A DNA stretch of 47,080 bases, from assembly GCA_036488085.1 (NCBI GenBank), contig DASXHZ010000021.1:1-47080 (forward strand), read 5' to 3'. Both the position numbers and the translations under genes were made by a program. Origin of the DNA: DASXHZ01 sp036488085 (GTDB taxonomy: Bacteria > Acidobacteriota > Thermoanaerobaculia > Gp7-AA8). The notes below the pieces were generated by a model, which made no database searches, was not told the DNA's origin, and saw nothing but the letters and a program-made list of their open reading frames with translations. Each line of letters starts with the position of its first letter. Within the stretch, counting starts at the first letter, position 1. Below are positions 33,560 through 42,384 of this stretch, one piece after another.

Positions 33560-34492
33560 CTAGTAAATGATGACCTCGTCCCCGACGTTCGCGATCTGGT
33601 AGAGCCTCGCGATGTCGTCGTCGCCCAGGCGTACGCACCCGTGCGAGACGGACTGGCCGAGCTTGTCCGGCTCGTCCGTGCCGTGGATGCCGTAGCCGTC
33701 GCCGAGCTCGAGCCGGTAGTGGCCGAGGACCTTGTCGTAGTGGCGCTGGACGGTGTTGATCGGCGGAATCACGATCGCGCCGCCGGCGACGATCTCTTTG
33801 CCAGGCGGCAGCTCGTGCGGCACGCCGTTGTCGTACTCCATCACCGTGTTCCCCTCGACCTTCAGGATCCGGTGGCTGCCTTGCGCGCTCGTGCCGTTGA
33901 CCCACGACCAGAAGCCGCTCTTCGGTTGCGTGGCCGGAGCGCCGGTATCCGCGTCGATGGCGCCTCCCGCATTCAGATGCACTACGCGCATGGCGTTCTT
34001 CTGCGCCTCTTCCACGAAATGCCAGTCGGGCGGCACCCAGAGCGGATTCTCTTCCTTCTGTTTGACGTGGAACTTGCCGATCGGCGTGTCGAAGACCAGC
34101 GTTTTGCCGTCGACCGCCAGCGTCGTCCCTTTGCCGGTCGAGCAAACGGCCTCGAAGACATTGGCGCCGTCGCGCCGCACGTAGAGCCGGTTCTCGACCG
34201 TCGATACGACGATGGTCTGCCCCGCGTCCGGCACATCCTCGGCCTGTTTCGCGACGCCTTCGACCTTGCGCTGCAGCGCGGAGATTGACGCCACGCGCTG
34301 CTCCGCCGTCGATCGCAACGCGGTCGCCTTGTCGCTGTTCCGCTCATGAATGAGCTGGTCGATCAGGGCGACACGATCGAGGCGGTGCAGGTCGCGGACA
34401 TTGATCGTTTCGCCCACCGCCGCGATCGCGAGCAAGCCGGCGCCGAGTACGAAGAGCGCCCAAGATCCGAGGAGTCCTATCCAGCGTGGCAT
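33560..34492 (-). CDS. L,D-transpeptidase (YkuD domain), catalytically intact
   Basis: This 310-residue protein has an N-terminal membrane anchor (IGLLGSWALFVLGAGLLAIA), a helical linker, and a C-terminal YkuD domain. The active site reads IHGTDEPDKL (His270) and SVSHGCVRLGDDD (Cys286). It forms 3-3 cross-links or attaches proteins to peptidoglycan. The start at ATG 34492 follows the upstream stop by one base (TGACATG); an extended start would overlap that gene for no gain. Its tandem neighbour upstream is a degenerate copy of the same fold. Confidence 0.93.
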   Translation of the reverse strand: MPRWIGLLGSWALFVLGAGLLAIAAVGETINVRDLHRLDRVALIDQLIHERNSDKATALRSTAEQRVASISALQRKVEGVAKQAEDVPDAGQTIVVSTVENRLYVRRDGANVFEAVCSTGKGTTLAVDGKTLVFDTPIGKFHVKQKEENPLWVPPDWHFVEEAQKNAMRVVHLNAGGAIDADTGAPATQPKSGFWSWVNGTSAQGSHRILKVEGNTVMEYDNGVPHELPPGKEIVAGGAIVIPPINTVQRHYDKVLGHYRLELGDGYGIHGTDEPDKLGQSVSHGCVRLGDDDIARLYQIANVGDEVIIY

Positions 34493-34493
34493 G

Positions 34494-35204
34494 TCAGAAG
34501 ATGTAAACGCGTGTTTGGCCCGGAATGATCCGTGGCCACATCGCTGCGAGGTCAACTTCCGGGATCATGATCGAGCCGGGCTTTGCCATACCGGCGAGCG
34601 GCGAGTTTGCCGGCGGCGGCGACTGAATGAGGTAGCCGTCGGGGAGGAACAGCACGTAAGTGCCGAGGCCGTTCGGGATGTTCGGGCGGTTGACCGGCGG
34701 CTGCTCGCCGCGTAGCGCGTATGCCCATTCCGATACCACCCAGCCGTAGTTGGTCTTCTTGTCCGCGACCGTGAAGGCGCCTTTCAGCGGGACGAACGTC
34801 CACGTCTTCGAGCCGCTCTTGACCGTGCGGCCGTCGCCGATCTGGATGTCCGCCTCGCGTACGACATCCTTGCCGAGTCGCAGCGCCAGCTTCTTCCGCG
34901 CCGTATCGACCGAGAGGTAGAACTGTTCGCTGTCGATGGTGCGGAGATATTCGAGTCGTGCGTCGAGCTCGCGTTTGAGCTGTTCCTCCGTCACGTCCAT
35001 CTGCGACAGCTCGCTGCGGACCTGGTTCAGTTCCGCCGGCGACGACGTGCTCGGCGTGAAGAGAATCGCCGTCTTCGCTTCGATCTCGTTCCGCTGATAC
35101 TGCGCGAAGACGAACGTGCCGAGCGCGAGGATGACGAGCAGCAAGTTCAGCCAGAGCGGCGGCCGAGGAAACCGTCTACGTTCGAGGATCCGGGTTGCGG
35201 GCAC
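34494..35204 (-). CDS. Degenerate YkuD-like protein lacking the catalytic Cys
   Basis: This 236-residue protein has an N-terminal anchor (LWLNLLLVILALGTFVFAQY), a coiled-coil linker and a C-terminal domain that aligns with the intact L,D-transpeptidase directly downstream. The shared landmarks are the opening strand (FYLSVDTARKKLALRLG) and the end (DLAAMWPRIIPGQTRVYIF against DIARLYQIANVGDEVIIY). At the active site, SHGCVRL is replaced by AKPGSIMI: Ser211 stands at the Cys position and Pro209 at the His. It is therefore probably inactive as a transpeptidase and may bind or regulate its partner. The ATG at 35204 overlaps the end of the permease gene by 29 nt. Confidence 0.72.
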   Translation of the reverse strand: MPATRILERRRFPRPPLWLNLLLVILALGTFVFAQYQRNEIEAKTAILFTPSTSSPAELNQVRSELSQMDVTEEQLKRELDARLEYLRTIDSEQFYLSVDTARKKLALRLGKDVVREADIQIGDGRTVKSGSKTWTFVPLKGAFTVADKKTNYGWVVSEWAYALRGEQPPVNRPNIPNGLGTYVLFLPDGYLIQSPPPANSPLAGMAKPGSIMIPEVDLAAMWPRIIPGQTRVYIF

Positions 35205-35874
35205 TACGGTGTGGATGAGCTAGGCGCGTGCCAAGGACGATCAATACCGCCGCCGCGAATGTGCACACGATCGTCGGCGCGGTCGGCTGGTCGAGCTTGA
35301 ACGCGAGGAGGATCCCGGCAGCGCTCACGAGGGCGGCGAATGGCCAGGCGATGGCAAAGCGGCGGCTGACGACGGCGGGGGCGACGAGGTACGTGAAGAC
35401 GAGGAGCACTCCGGCAATGGCGACGGAGGAGGTGAGGACGACCGCGAGTGAGGCGAACAGGAGCCATTCGCCGCGAACGAAAAAGTGCGCGACACCGACG
35501 GAGGCGTAGACGACGGCGATCAGCGCGATCGTTCTAACGCGCACCGACAGGAGATCGCCTGCCACCGAGGCTCCGCCGAGGAACAGGAATGTTGCGGCAG
35601 CGGATGCGGCGAAGAGGACCGCGACGACCGTTTCTCGGCGGTGGACCACGAACAGCGCCGCGCCGGCGACCGTCAACACGCCTGCGCCGATGTACGGCGA
35701 GAAACCGAATCGAATCCCGATCGCCGTGCCGAGGGCGGCGAGTTGGGCGAGCGCGAGGGAGGGGAAGACGAGGCCGCGCTCCACGACCTGGATGCCGAGC
35801 CAACTGTGGATCGCGGCGAACACCGCCGCCGCGAGCAGCGCCGGATAGAGGAACTCCAGAAACTGCACGAACAC
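35176..35874 (-). CDS. ABC-3 family metal transporter permease (ZnuB/MntB-like)
   Basis: This 232-residue protein is a multi-span permease of the zinc/manganese ABC-3 family: FLEFLYPALLAAAVFAAIHS, then QVVERGLVFPSLALAQLAAL, and SSVAIAGVLLVFTYLVAPAV near the C-terminal third. The start is GTG 35874 with AGAGG about 10 nt upstream; a second GTG lies two codons later. Neither the matching ATPase nor a binding protein is next to it, so partners must be encoded elsewhere. It is divergent from the heavy-metal efflux operon, which may reflect shared metal homeostasis. Confidence 0.83.
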   Translation of the reverse strand: MFVQFLEFLYPALLAAAVFAAIHSWLGIQVVERGLVFPSLALAQLAALGTAIGIRFGFSPYIGAGVLTVAGAALFVVHRRETVVAVLFAASAAATFLFLGGASVAGDLLSVRVRTIALIAVVYASVGVAHFFVRGEWLLFASLAVVLTSSVAIAGVLLVFTYLVAPAVVSRRFAIAWPFAALVSAAGILLAFKLDQPTAPTIVCTFAAAVLIVLGTRLAHPHRSARNPDPRT

Positions 35875-35977
35875 TGTGACGATCCTCTCACGTGGTGCGC
35901 CGCTCGAATCCGTTACCGATGAGTTGTCGTGTTTAGCACATGAACGGCTGATTTCGTGGTATGAATCGCGGCTGCTA

Positions 35978-36253
35978 ATGCTTCGGCGGTTGTCACCCTT
36001 CCTGCTCGTGGTCGCGATCCTCTTCGCGGCCGAGCCGTTGCTCCACCACCACCCGCTCGATTCCGGCGCCTCCGGCGTCGCGGGCAACACCGCTTGCGCC
36101 GTCTGCGCGACCGGTATTGGCAACCTGCCGGCGTCCGTTGCGGTCGTCGGCGCTCCGCAGGTCATCGAATTCGCGCAGCCAGCGATCGTGGCGTCGTTCG
36201 TCGCGATTGACATTCCCTCGCCGCGCTCACCGCGCGCTCCTCCCGTAGCGTAG
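35978..36253 (+). CDS. Small secreted His/Cys-containing protein, DUF2946-like
   Basis: This 91-residue protein has a signal-like N-terminus (MLRRLSPFLLVVAILFAAEP), then LLHHHPLD and CAVC, and it ends in SPRAPPVA, as DUF2946-type proteins do. The His cluster and Cys pair suggest metal contact in the periplasm. It precedes the RND efflux operon by 50 nt and is probably part of it. The start at ATG 35978 gives the cleanest signal sequence. No enzymatic motif is present. The family assignment is tentative. Confidence 0.6.
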   Translation: MLRRLSPFLLVVAILFAAEPLLHHHPLDSGASGVAGNTACAVCATGIGNLPASVAVVGAPQVIEFAQPAIVASFVAIDIPSPRSPRAPPVA

Positions 36254-36302
36254 CCGCCCTTCTCACCCGAAGACGACTGCTGTTACGTCCCTGGAGAGCC
36301 TG

Positions 36303-37583
36303 GTGCTCAGACATTTTCGATATTTCATTTCTATCATTGCGTGCGTTGCGCTGACGGCGGCGGCGCAACCGTCGTCGACAACGGAGCCGCTCCGGCTCTC
36401 GCGCGCTGACGCCATCCGCGAAGCGCTCGCGCGCAACCCCGCGCTCGTCGCCGCGCGCGCGCAGGTCGAGGAAGCACGTGCCGCCGTCGTGACGGCCACC
36501 GCGTTTGCCGACCCATTCCTGACCGCCGACGTTGCCGGCCAGACGCACCTGCTCAATCCCGCGTCGGGAAACGCCAGCGACATTGGCGGCGGCTTCACCG
36601 TTCCGTTTCCCGGCAAGCGCAAACTGCGTGGCGAGGTCGCCACCGCGGACCTGAAAGCGGCGGAGTTCAACGTCGCGCAACTGCAGCAGCAGATCGGATC
36701 GCAGGCCGCACAGGCGTACGACGCGATCCTCGTGGCGCTGCGGCATCGCGAGAGCCTGCTGCAGGCCAAACAGTTCGCGACCGACTTCGTCGACAAGACG
36801 CAGGCGCGATTCCTCGCCGGCACCGTCGCGAAGGTCGACGTCGTGAAGGCGCAGACCGATCTCGCGAGCTCCGAGAACGACCTGATCGCGAACGAGCGCG
36901 CCATCGCGACCGCCCGCGCCGCGCTGAACCGCACCCTCGGACGGATGGCCGGCGCGCCGGTCGAGACCACCGATTCGTTGAACGTGCCCGCCGACGTCGC
37001 CTCCGTCGAAGCGCTGGAACAACTCGCGCAGACCTCGCGGCCCGAGATCCAGGCTCTCGCGGCGCAACTGCAGGGGGCCGCGGCCGCCACTCGGCTCGCC
37101 AAAGAGTTCTGGGCGCCCGACTTCAACCTGACGGCGACGCGCAATGCCGCCGAGGGGACGCCGACGACGTTTACGAGCGCGGTGACCATCGGAGTTCCGC
37201 TCTTCTACTGGCAGCACAAACGCGGCGAAGTTGCCGCGGCGCAGCACCATGAAGAAGAGCTCACCGCGAACCTCAACGACATCCGCTCGCAGGTGAGCCT
37301 CGACGTCCAGACGGCGTACGCCACCGCGTCGACATCCCTGCGCCAGGCGATCTTCATCCGCGATCAGCTCCTTCCACAGGCCCGCGAGGTCTATCGCGTC
37401 GCCTCCGTCAGCTACGGCCTTGGCGGGCTGTCGGCGCTCGACCTGCTCGACGCGAAACGGACGCTGCTCGATGCCGAAACGCAATACGTCGACGCCCTCG
37501 GCGCGGCGAACGACGCGCTGGCCGCCCTCGAGCTGGCCGTCGGCGCACCGCTCCCCGCCGGAACGACAGGAGTCCATCCATGA
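36303..37583 (+). CDS. TolC family outer-membrane efflux protein (CzcC-like)
   Basis: This 426-residue protein has a signal peptide (FISIIACVALTAAAQ) and two outer-membrane efflux (OEP) repeats, with long helices such as LSRADAIREALARNPALVAA and VKAQTDLASSENDLIANERA. It forms the exit duct of the tripartite pump. The start is GTG 36303 with a GGAGAG ribosome binding site 9 nt before it. Its stop overlaps the adaptor start (ATGA). The order outer-membrane protein, adaptor, pump is that of czcCBA and cus-type operons. Confidence 0.9.
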   Translation: MLRHFRYFISIIACVALTAAAQPSSTTEPLRLSRADAIREALARNPALVAARAQVEEARAAVVTATAFADPFLTADVAGQTHLLNPASGNASDIGGGFTVPFPGKRKLRGEVATADLKAAEFNVAQLQQQIGSQAAQAYDAILVALRHRESLLQAKQFATDFVDKTQARFLAGTVAKVDVVKAQTDLASSENDLIANERAIATARAALNRTLGRMAGAPVETTDSLNVPADVASVEALEQLAQTSRPEIQALAAQLQGAAAATRLAKEFWAPDFNLTATRNAAEGTPTTFTSAVTIGVPLFYWQHKRGEVAAAQHHEEELTANLNDIRSQVSLDVQTAYATASTSLRQAIFIRDQLLPQAREVYRVASVSYGLGGLSALDLLDAKRTLLDAETQYVDALGAANDALAALELAVGAPLPAGTTGVHP

Positions 37584-38692
37584 AAAAGACGACAGCCATC
37601 CTCGGAGCCGCGCTCGCGCTCCTGTTCATCTCGTGCGGGGAAAAGAAAGAAGCTCCCGCCGCTCCGGAAGCTCAACACAAGGCGAACGCACTGCAAGGCG
37701 TCCACACCGAGCCGGTCGCCATCACCACGTTTCAGAAAACGATCGAAACCACCGGCACCGTGGCGTTCAACCAGAACAAGTCGACGCAGGTGCTCTCGCC
37801 GATCTCCGGCCCGGTCTCGCGGATCAACGTGAACGTCGGCTCGCGGGTCAGCAGGGGAGAGGCGCTCGCGCTTGTCGCCTCGCCCGACTTCGCGGCCTCG
37901 GTCAGCGCGTTGCGCAAGGCGGAAGCGACCGCGCGCAACGCCCGGCACATCGCCGATCTGGACGCACAGCTCTTCAAGAACGACGCGATCGCACGCCGCG
38001 ACTACGAACAGGCGCAGACGGATGCTGTCAACGCGGAAGCAGATCGCGATGCCGCGGTCCAGCAGCTCCAGTCGCTCGGCGTCGATGTCGCGACGATCAA
38101 TGAGGTCCGCGAGAATCACCCCGTCCAGAACCTCGGCGGCGTCATTCGCTCGCCGATCAGCGGCACGGTCGTCGAGAAGCTCATCTCGCCGGGCCAGCTC
38201 CTCCAGTCGACGACGCCATGCTTCACCGTCGCCGATCTCTCCGACGTCTGGGTCTATGCGAACGTCTTCGAGGCCGATCTCGCCTCGGTGCACCTCGGCG
38301 ACGTTGCCGACATCCTCACGGGCGGCGGCCAGACGCTCACCGGCCGCGTCGACAACATCGCCGCCATCGTCGACCCGAACACGCGCGCCGTCGCGGTACG
38401 CATCGACGTCGCGAATCCCGGCGAAGTCCTGAAGCGCGACTTCTACGTGCACGTGCAGTTGCACTCGCACACCGCGGCGCAAGGGATTCTCGTTCCTGTC
38501 TCCGCGATCGTCCGCGACGATCAGAACCTGCCGTTCGTCTTCGTCACGAAGCCCGACGGCTCGTTCGAGCGTCGCCGCGTCGACCTCGGATCGCGGCTCG
38601 GCGACCGGCAGGAGATTCGCTCCGGCCTCAACGCCGGCGACTCGATCGTCGTGGAAGGAGCGCTGTTCCTCCAGAACGAGGGGCAGTCATGA
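37580..38692 (+). CDS. RND efflux periplasmic adaptor lipoprotein (CzcB-like)
   Basis: This 370-residue membrane-fusion protein begins MKKTTAILGAALALLFISCG, a lipoprotein signal. It shows the lipoyl/barrel-sandwich halves (VLSPISGPVSRINVNVGSRV and GVIRSPISGTVVEKLISPGQ) around a short helical hairpin, then a beta-barrel domain. It links the inner-membrane pump to the TolC-like protein. Both ends overlap neighbours by ATGA. No Met-rich N-terminal metal-binding motif of the CusB type is obvious, which leaves the metal unassigned. Confidence 0.93.
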   Translation: MKKTTAILGAALALLFISCGEKKEAPAAPEAQHKANALQGVHTEPVAITTFQKTIETTGTVAFNQNKSTQVLSPISGPVSRINVNVGSRVSRGEALALVASPDFAASVSALRKAEATARNARHIADLDAQLFKNDAIARRDYEQAQTDAVNAEADRDAAVQQLQSLGVDVATINEVRENHPVQNLGGVIRSPISGTVVEKLISPGQLLQSTTPCFTVADLSDVWVYANVFEADLASVHLGDVADILTGGGQTLTGRVDNIAAIVDPNTRAVAVRIDVANPGEVLKRDFYVHVQLHSHTAAQGILVPVSAIVRDDQNLPFVFVTKPDGSFERRRVDLGSRLGDRQEIRSGLNAGDSIVVEGALFLQNEGQS

Positions 38693-41600
38693 CGAACGGC
38701 AATCTGCCTCCTGTCGAAAACGGCGAGAACGACCTCGAGAACGGCGATCACGAGCCGGCGGCGACATCGGTCATCAACCGCATCGTCGCGGGGTCGCTGC
38801 GCCAGAAGTTCCTCGTCCTCTTCTTCGCGCTTCTCCTGGTGTTCGGCGGGGCGTACTCCTTCAAGCGTCTTCCCGTTGACGCGTACCCGGACCTTTCTCC
38901 CCCTCAAGTCGAGATCGTGACGCAGTGGGAAGGCCACGCCGCCGAGGAGGTCGAGCGGCTCATCACCGTTCCGATGGAAACGGAGATGAACGGCATCCCG
39001 AATCAGACCGTCATCCGTTCCATCTCGCTCTACGGTCTGTCCGACGTTCGGCTGACATTCGCGCCCGGCACCGACAACTACTTCGCGCGCCAGCAGGCGT
39101 TCGAGCGCCTCGGCGACGTCTCGCTTCCCACCGGGGTCACGCCGAGCGTCGCGCCGCTCTTCTCACCTTCAGGGCTCATCTACCGCTACGTCCTCGACAG
39201 CCCCGATCGCTCGCCGATGGACCTGAAGATCCTCGAAGAGTGGATCGTCGAGCGGCAATACAAGTCCGTTCCGGGTGTCGCCGACGACTCCGGACTCGGC
39301 GGACCGACGATGCAGTATCAAGTACTGCTCGATCCGGCGAGGATCGCCGCGGTCGGCCTGTCCGTGCCGCTCATCGTCGACTCGCTGAGCAACAGCAACG
39401 GCAACGCAGGCGGCGGTTTCTATTCGCAGGGCGGCCAGTTCTACTACGTCCGCGGCCTCGGCCGCCTGCAGACGACCGAAGACATCGGCAACGTTGTCGT
39501 CGCCGTCCACAACGGCACGCCGGTCCTGGTGAAGGACGTCGGACAGGTGGTCATCGGCGCGGCTCCGCGCCTCGGGCAGTTCGGTTTCAACGACCGCGAC
39601 GAGGCTGTTGAGGGCGTCATCCTCATGCGCAAAGGGGAGCAGGCGCAGATCGTCCTCAATCGTATCGAGGAGAAGACGAAGGAGCTGAACAAGTCCGTGC
39701 TCCCGCCGGACGTGAAGGTTCGCCCCTTCTACGATCGCCGCGACTTGATCGCGCTCACGACGCGCACCGTCGAGGACAACCTGCTGCGCGGCATGCTCCT
39801 CGTGATCGTCATCCTGATCTTCTTCCTCTACGACATTCGATCGGGTCTGATCGTCGCCGTCACGATCCCGCTGTCGCTCCTCTTCGCGTTCATCTGCCTC
39901 GACCTGAAACATGTTCCGGCGAACCTGCTGTCGATAGGAGCGATCGACTTCGGCATCCTTGTCGACGGTGCCGTCGTCATGGTCGAGAACATATTCAGGC
40001 GACTGGCGCTGAACGGGGAGAGTGAAAACCCGCAGCCCGTGCAGCGCGTGATCATCTCGGCGGCGGCCGAGGTCGACCGGCCGATCTTCTACGCCGTGGC
40101 GGTCATCGTCGCCGGATTCATTCCGATCTACGCACTGACCGGTCCCTCGGGCGAGCTGTTCAAGCCGATGGCCGACACCACCATCTTCGCCCTCGCCGGC
40201 GCGTTGCTGATCGCGTTGACGCTCCTTCCGGTGCTCGCCGCCTGGGCGTTGCGGGGCGGAGTCCGCGAGCGGCGCAACTTCATCTTCGACAAGATCCGCG
40301 ATCTCTACACCATCGGTCTCGACTTCTCGCTTCGGCGGCCGTGGCTCGTCGCGATCCTGTCGGTCGTCGTCTTCGGCGCGTCATTGCTGCTCGTCCCGTC
40401 GATCGGAGCCGAGTTCATGCCGCATCTCGATGAAGGCTCGCTCTGGGTGCGCGCCACGATGCCGTCGACCATCTCGTTCGAGGCCGCATCCGCGCTCTCC
40501 CCGCAGATTCGTTCGATCCTGCGGTCGTTCCCACAGGTCACGGTCGTCACCAACGAACTGGGACGGCCCGATGACGGGACCGATCCGACCGGCTTCTTCA
40601 ACAACGAATTTTTCGTCGGGCTGAAGCCATACGATCAGTGGACCGGGCCGATCAAGTCGAAGGAAGAGTTGATCGATGCGATCGCCGAGAAGCTGAAGGC
40701 ATTCCCGGGCATCACGTTCAACTACACGCAGCCGGCCGAGGATGCGGTCGACGAGGCGGAGACGGGCCTCAAGAGCTCACTCGCCGTGAAGATCTTCGGC
40801 CCCGACCTGGCGGTCCTCGAGAACAGGGCGGACGCCATCAAAGCGGTGCTGTCGAAAGTGCGCGGCATCGATGAAATCTCCGTCGTCCGCGAGCTCGGGC
40901 AGCCGAGTCTGACCGTCACGCCGAACCGAGAGAAGATTGCGCGCTACGGCCTCAACGTCGCCGACATCAACACCCTCATCGAAGCGGCCGTCGGCGGGAC
41001 CGCGGCGACGCAGGTCGTGCAGGGCGAACGGCTGTTCGACCTCGTCGTCCGGCTACAGCCGCAATACCGCCAGACGCCCGATCAGATCGCGAACATCCTC
41101 GTCGCGACGCCGGGCGGCCAGCAGATCCCGCTCAAGGAGCTCGCCGACATCCGCGAGACGAGCGGCGCGTCGTTCATCTATCGCGAGAACAACGAGCGCT
41201 ACGTCGGCGTGCAGTACTCGATCAAGAATCGCGACCTCGCCAGCGCCGTCCAGGATGCGCAGCAGGCGGTCGAGAAGGCGGTCTCCGTCCCGACCGGCTA
41301 CCGGATGGTGTGGGGCGGGGAGTACGAGAACTACACAGCGTCGCGCAAGCAATTGCAGATTATCGTCCCGCTGACGCTGTTCCTCATCTTCCTGCTGCTC
41401 TTCATGCTCTACTCGAACATGAAGTTCCCGCTGATCACCGTCATCGCGGTGATCCTGTCGTCGCCCGTCGGCGGTCTGATCGCCCTGAAACTCTCCGGAA
41501 CGCCGTTTTCCGTTTCGTCGGGAATCGGGTTCATTGCGTTGTTCGGCGTGTCGGTGCAGACGGCCGTCATCTACATCTCGTACGCGAACGAGCTGCGACG

Positions 41601-41853
41601 TGACGGCCGGACCATCACCGACGCGACGCGCGAAGCGGCCATCCTCCGCCTCCGTCCCATCATGATGACCGCCCTCGTCGCCGCCCTCGGCCTCCTGCCG
41701 GCCGCCCTCTCGCACGGCATCGGCTCCGACACGCAGAGGCCGTTTGCCCTAGTCATCGTCGGAGGCCTCTTCTCCCGCCTCCTCATCAGCGTCTTCCTGA
41801 TGCCGGCCCTCTACGCCGTCGTCGCCCGCCCGCACGACAAGCTGGAGGTGTGA
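38689..41853 (+). CDS. Heavy-metal RND efflux pump (CzcA/CusA family)
   Basis: This 1054-residue inner-membrane transporter belongs to the HME-RND group. The signature AIDFGILVDGAVVMVEN, near residue 420 in TM4, carries the proton-relay acidic residues. The porter-domain starts (PVDAYPDLSPPQVEIVTQWE and ATMPSTISFEAASALSPQIR) are typical of CzcA/CusA. It expels divalent or monovalent metal ions using proton-motive force. The ATG at 38689 overlaps the adaptor stop; upstream in-frame sequence lies inside the adaptor gene and is not real. The metal cannot be fixed from sequence by eye. The Met/His-rich outer-membrane protein nearby hints at copper. Confidence 0.94.
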   Translation: MTNGNLPPVENGENDLENGDHEPAATSVINRIVAGSLRQKFLVLFFALLLVFGGAYSFKRLPVDAYPDLSPPQVEIVTQWEGHAAEEVERLITVPMETEMNGIPNQTVIRSISLYGLSDVRLTFAPGTDNYFARQQAFERLGDVSLPTGVTPSVAPLFSPSGLIYRYVLDSPDRSPMDLKILEEWIVERQYKSVPGVADDSGLGGPTMQYQVLLDPARIAAVGLSVPLIVDSLSNSNGNAGGGFYSQGGQFYYVRGLGRLQTTEDIGNVVVAVHNGTPVLVKDVGQVVIGAAPRLGQFGFNDRDEAVEGVILMRKGEQAQIVLNRIEEKTKELNKSVLPPDVKVRPFYDRRDLIALTTRTVEDNLLRGMLLVIVILIFFLYDIRSGLIVAVTIPLSLLFAFICLDLKHVPANLLSIGAIDFGILVDGAVVMVENIFRRLALNGESENPQPVQRVIISAAAEVDRPIFYAVAVIVAGFIPIYALTGPSGELFKPMADTTIFALAGALLIALTLLPVLAAWALRGGVRERRNFIFDKIRDLYTIGLDFSLRRPWLVAILSVVVFGASLLLVPSIGAEFMPHLDEGSLWVRATMPSTISFEAASALSPQIRSILRSFPQVTVVTNELGRPDDGTDPTGFFNNEFFVGLKPYDQWTGPIKSKEELIDAIAEKLKAFPGITFNYTQPAEDAVDEAETGLKSSLAVKIFGPDLAVLENRADAIKAVLSKVRGIDEISVVRELGQPSLTVTPNREKIARYGLNVADINTLIEAAVGGTAATQVVQGERLFDLVVRLQPQYRQTPDQIANILVATPGGQQIPLKELADIRETSGASFIYRENNERYVGVQYSIKNRDLASAVQDAQQAVEKAVSVPTGYRMVWGGEYENYTASRKQLQIIVPLTLFLIFLLLFMLYSNMKFPLITVIAVILSSPVGGLIALKLSGTPFSVSSGIGFIALFGVSVQTAVIYISYANELRRDGRTITDATREAAILRLRPIMMTALVAALGLLPAALSHGIGSDTQRPFALVIVGGLFSRLLISVFLMPALYAVVARPHDKLEV

Positions 41854-41887
41854 GGCTGGAATGCGGTTTGGTTATGTGTGTATGTAG

Positions 41888-41930
41888 GGTGCGGCTCTTA
41901 GCCGCACCAGGGCCGGGTGAGAGCCGGCCC
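41888..41930. terminator. Two consecutive hairpins after the RND pump gene
   Basis: GGTGCGGC/GCCGCACC (41888-41908) and GGGCCGG/CCGGCCC (41910-41930) form two GC-rich stems between the pump and thioredoxin genes. There is no T tract, so termination would be imperfect or Rho-linked. They could also be REP-like elements. Confidence 0.5.
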
Positions 41931-41992
41931 CTCACATCGGAATTTCCGCCCGCAACGTCTCATTCAACAGCCCGTAGGAGAAGACGAGAACC

Positions 41993-42325
41993 ATGTCAGA
42001 TTCGCCCCACATCAAGCAGCTCACCGACGCCGACTTCGACTCGACGATCAATGCCGGCAAGCCGGTCTTCATCGACTTCTGGGCGCCGTGGTGCGGCCCC
42101 TGCCGCCTCATCGGTCCGATCGTCGAAGAGCTCGCCCCGAGCTACGAAGGCAAAGCGATCATCGCCAAGATGAACGTCGACGACAACCCGAACGTCCCGC
42201 AGAAGTTCGGGGTCACCTCGATCCCCACCCTCCTGATGTTCAAAGACGGCAAGCTCGTCGACCGCGCCGTCGGCGCCATGCCGAAAAACCAGCTCGCGAC
42301 CTTCATCGACCGCAATATCGGATAA
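41993..42325 (+). CDS. trxA: Thioredoxin
   Basis: This 110-residue protein is a classic thioredoxin with the active site WCGPC (Trp33, Cys34, Cys37) in FIDFWAPWCGPCRLIGPIVE. The cis-Pro region TSIPTLLMFKDGKLVDRAVG is also present. It reduces disulfides in the cytosol. GGAG lies upstream of the ATG at 41993. It follows the metal-efflux operon, but the double hairpin between them suggests separate or attenuated transcription. A REP-like pair ends the unit. Confidence 0.97.
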   Translation: MSDSPHIKQLTDADFDSTINAGKPVFIDFWAPWCGPCRLIGPIVEELAPSYEGKAIIAKMNVDDNPNVPQKFGVTSIPTLLMFKDGKLVDRAVGAMPKNQLATFIDRNIG

Positions 42326-42329
42326 CAGG

Positions 42330-42384
42330 TAGGACGGGCTTCAGCCCGTCTGCTTCTCGTGGGGCGGGCTGAAGCCCGCCCTAC
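42330..42384. repeat. Inverted pair of REP-like palindromes
   Basis: The first palindrome is GACGGGCTTCAGCCCGTC (42333-42350), and the second is GGCGGGCTGAAGCCCGCC (42363-42380). With the flanking GTAGG and CCTAC, the second unit is an inverted copy of the first with about two changes. The pair lies between convergent trxA and the outer-membrane protein gene and reaches the stop codon of the latter. It probably acts as a bidirectional terminator or as a mobile REP pair. Confidence 0.8.

Noticed and set aside
32969..34145. Apparent long upstream extension of the GalT-like frame
   Set aside because: The extension overlaps the phosphatidyltransferase and L,D-transpeptidase genes, which have intact motifs; GTG 32969 is the coupled start.
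38218..38688. Upstream extension of the RND pump frame
   Set aside because: It lies in the adaptor gene, is Arg-rich and lacks homology; ATG 38689 overlaps the adaptor stop as in typical operons.
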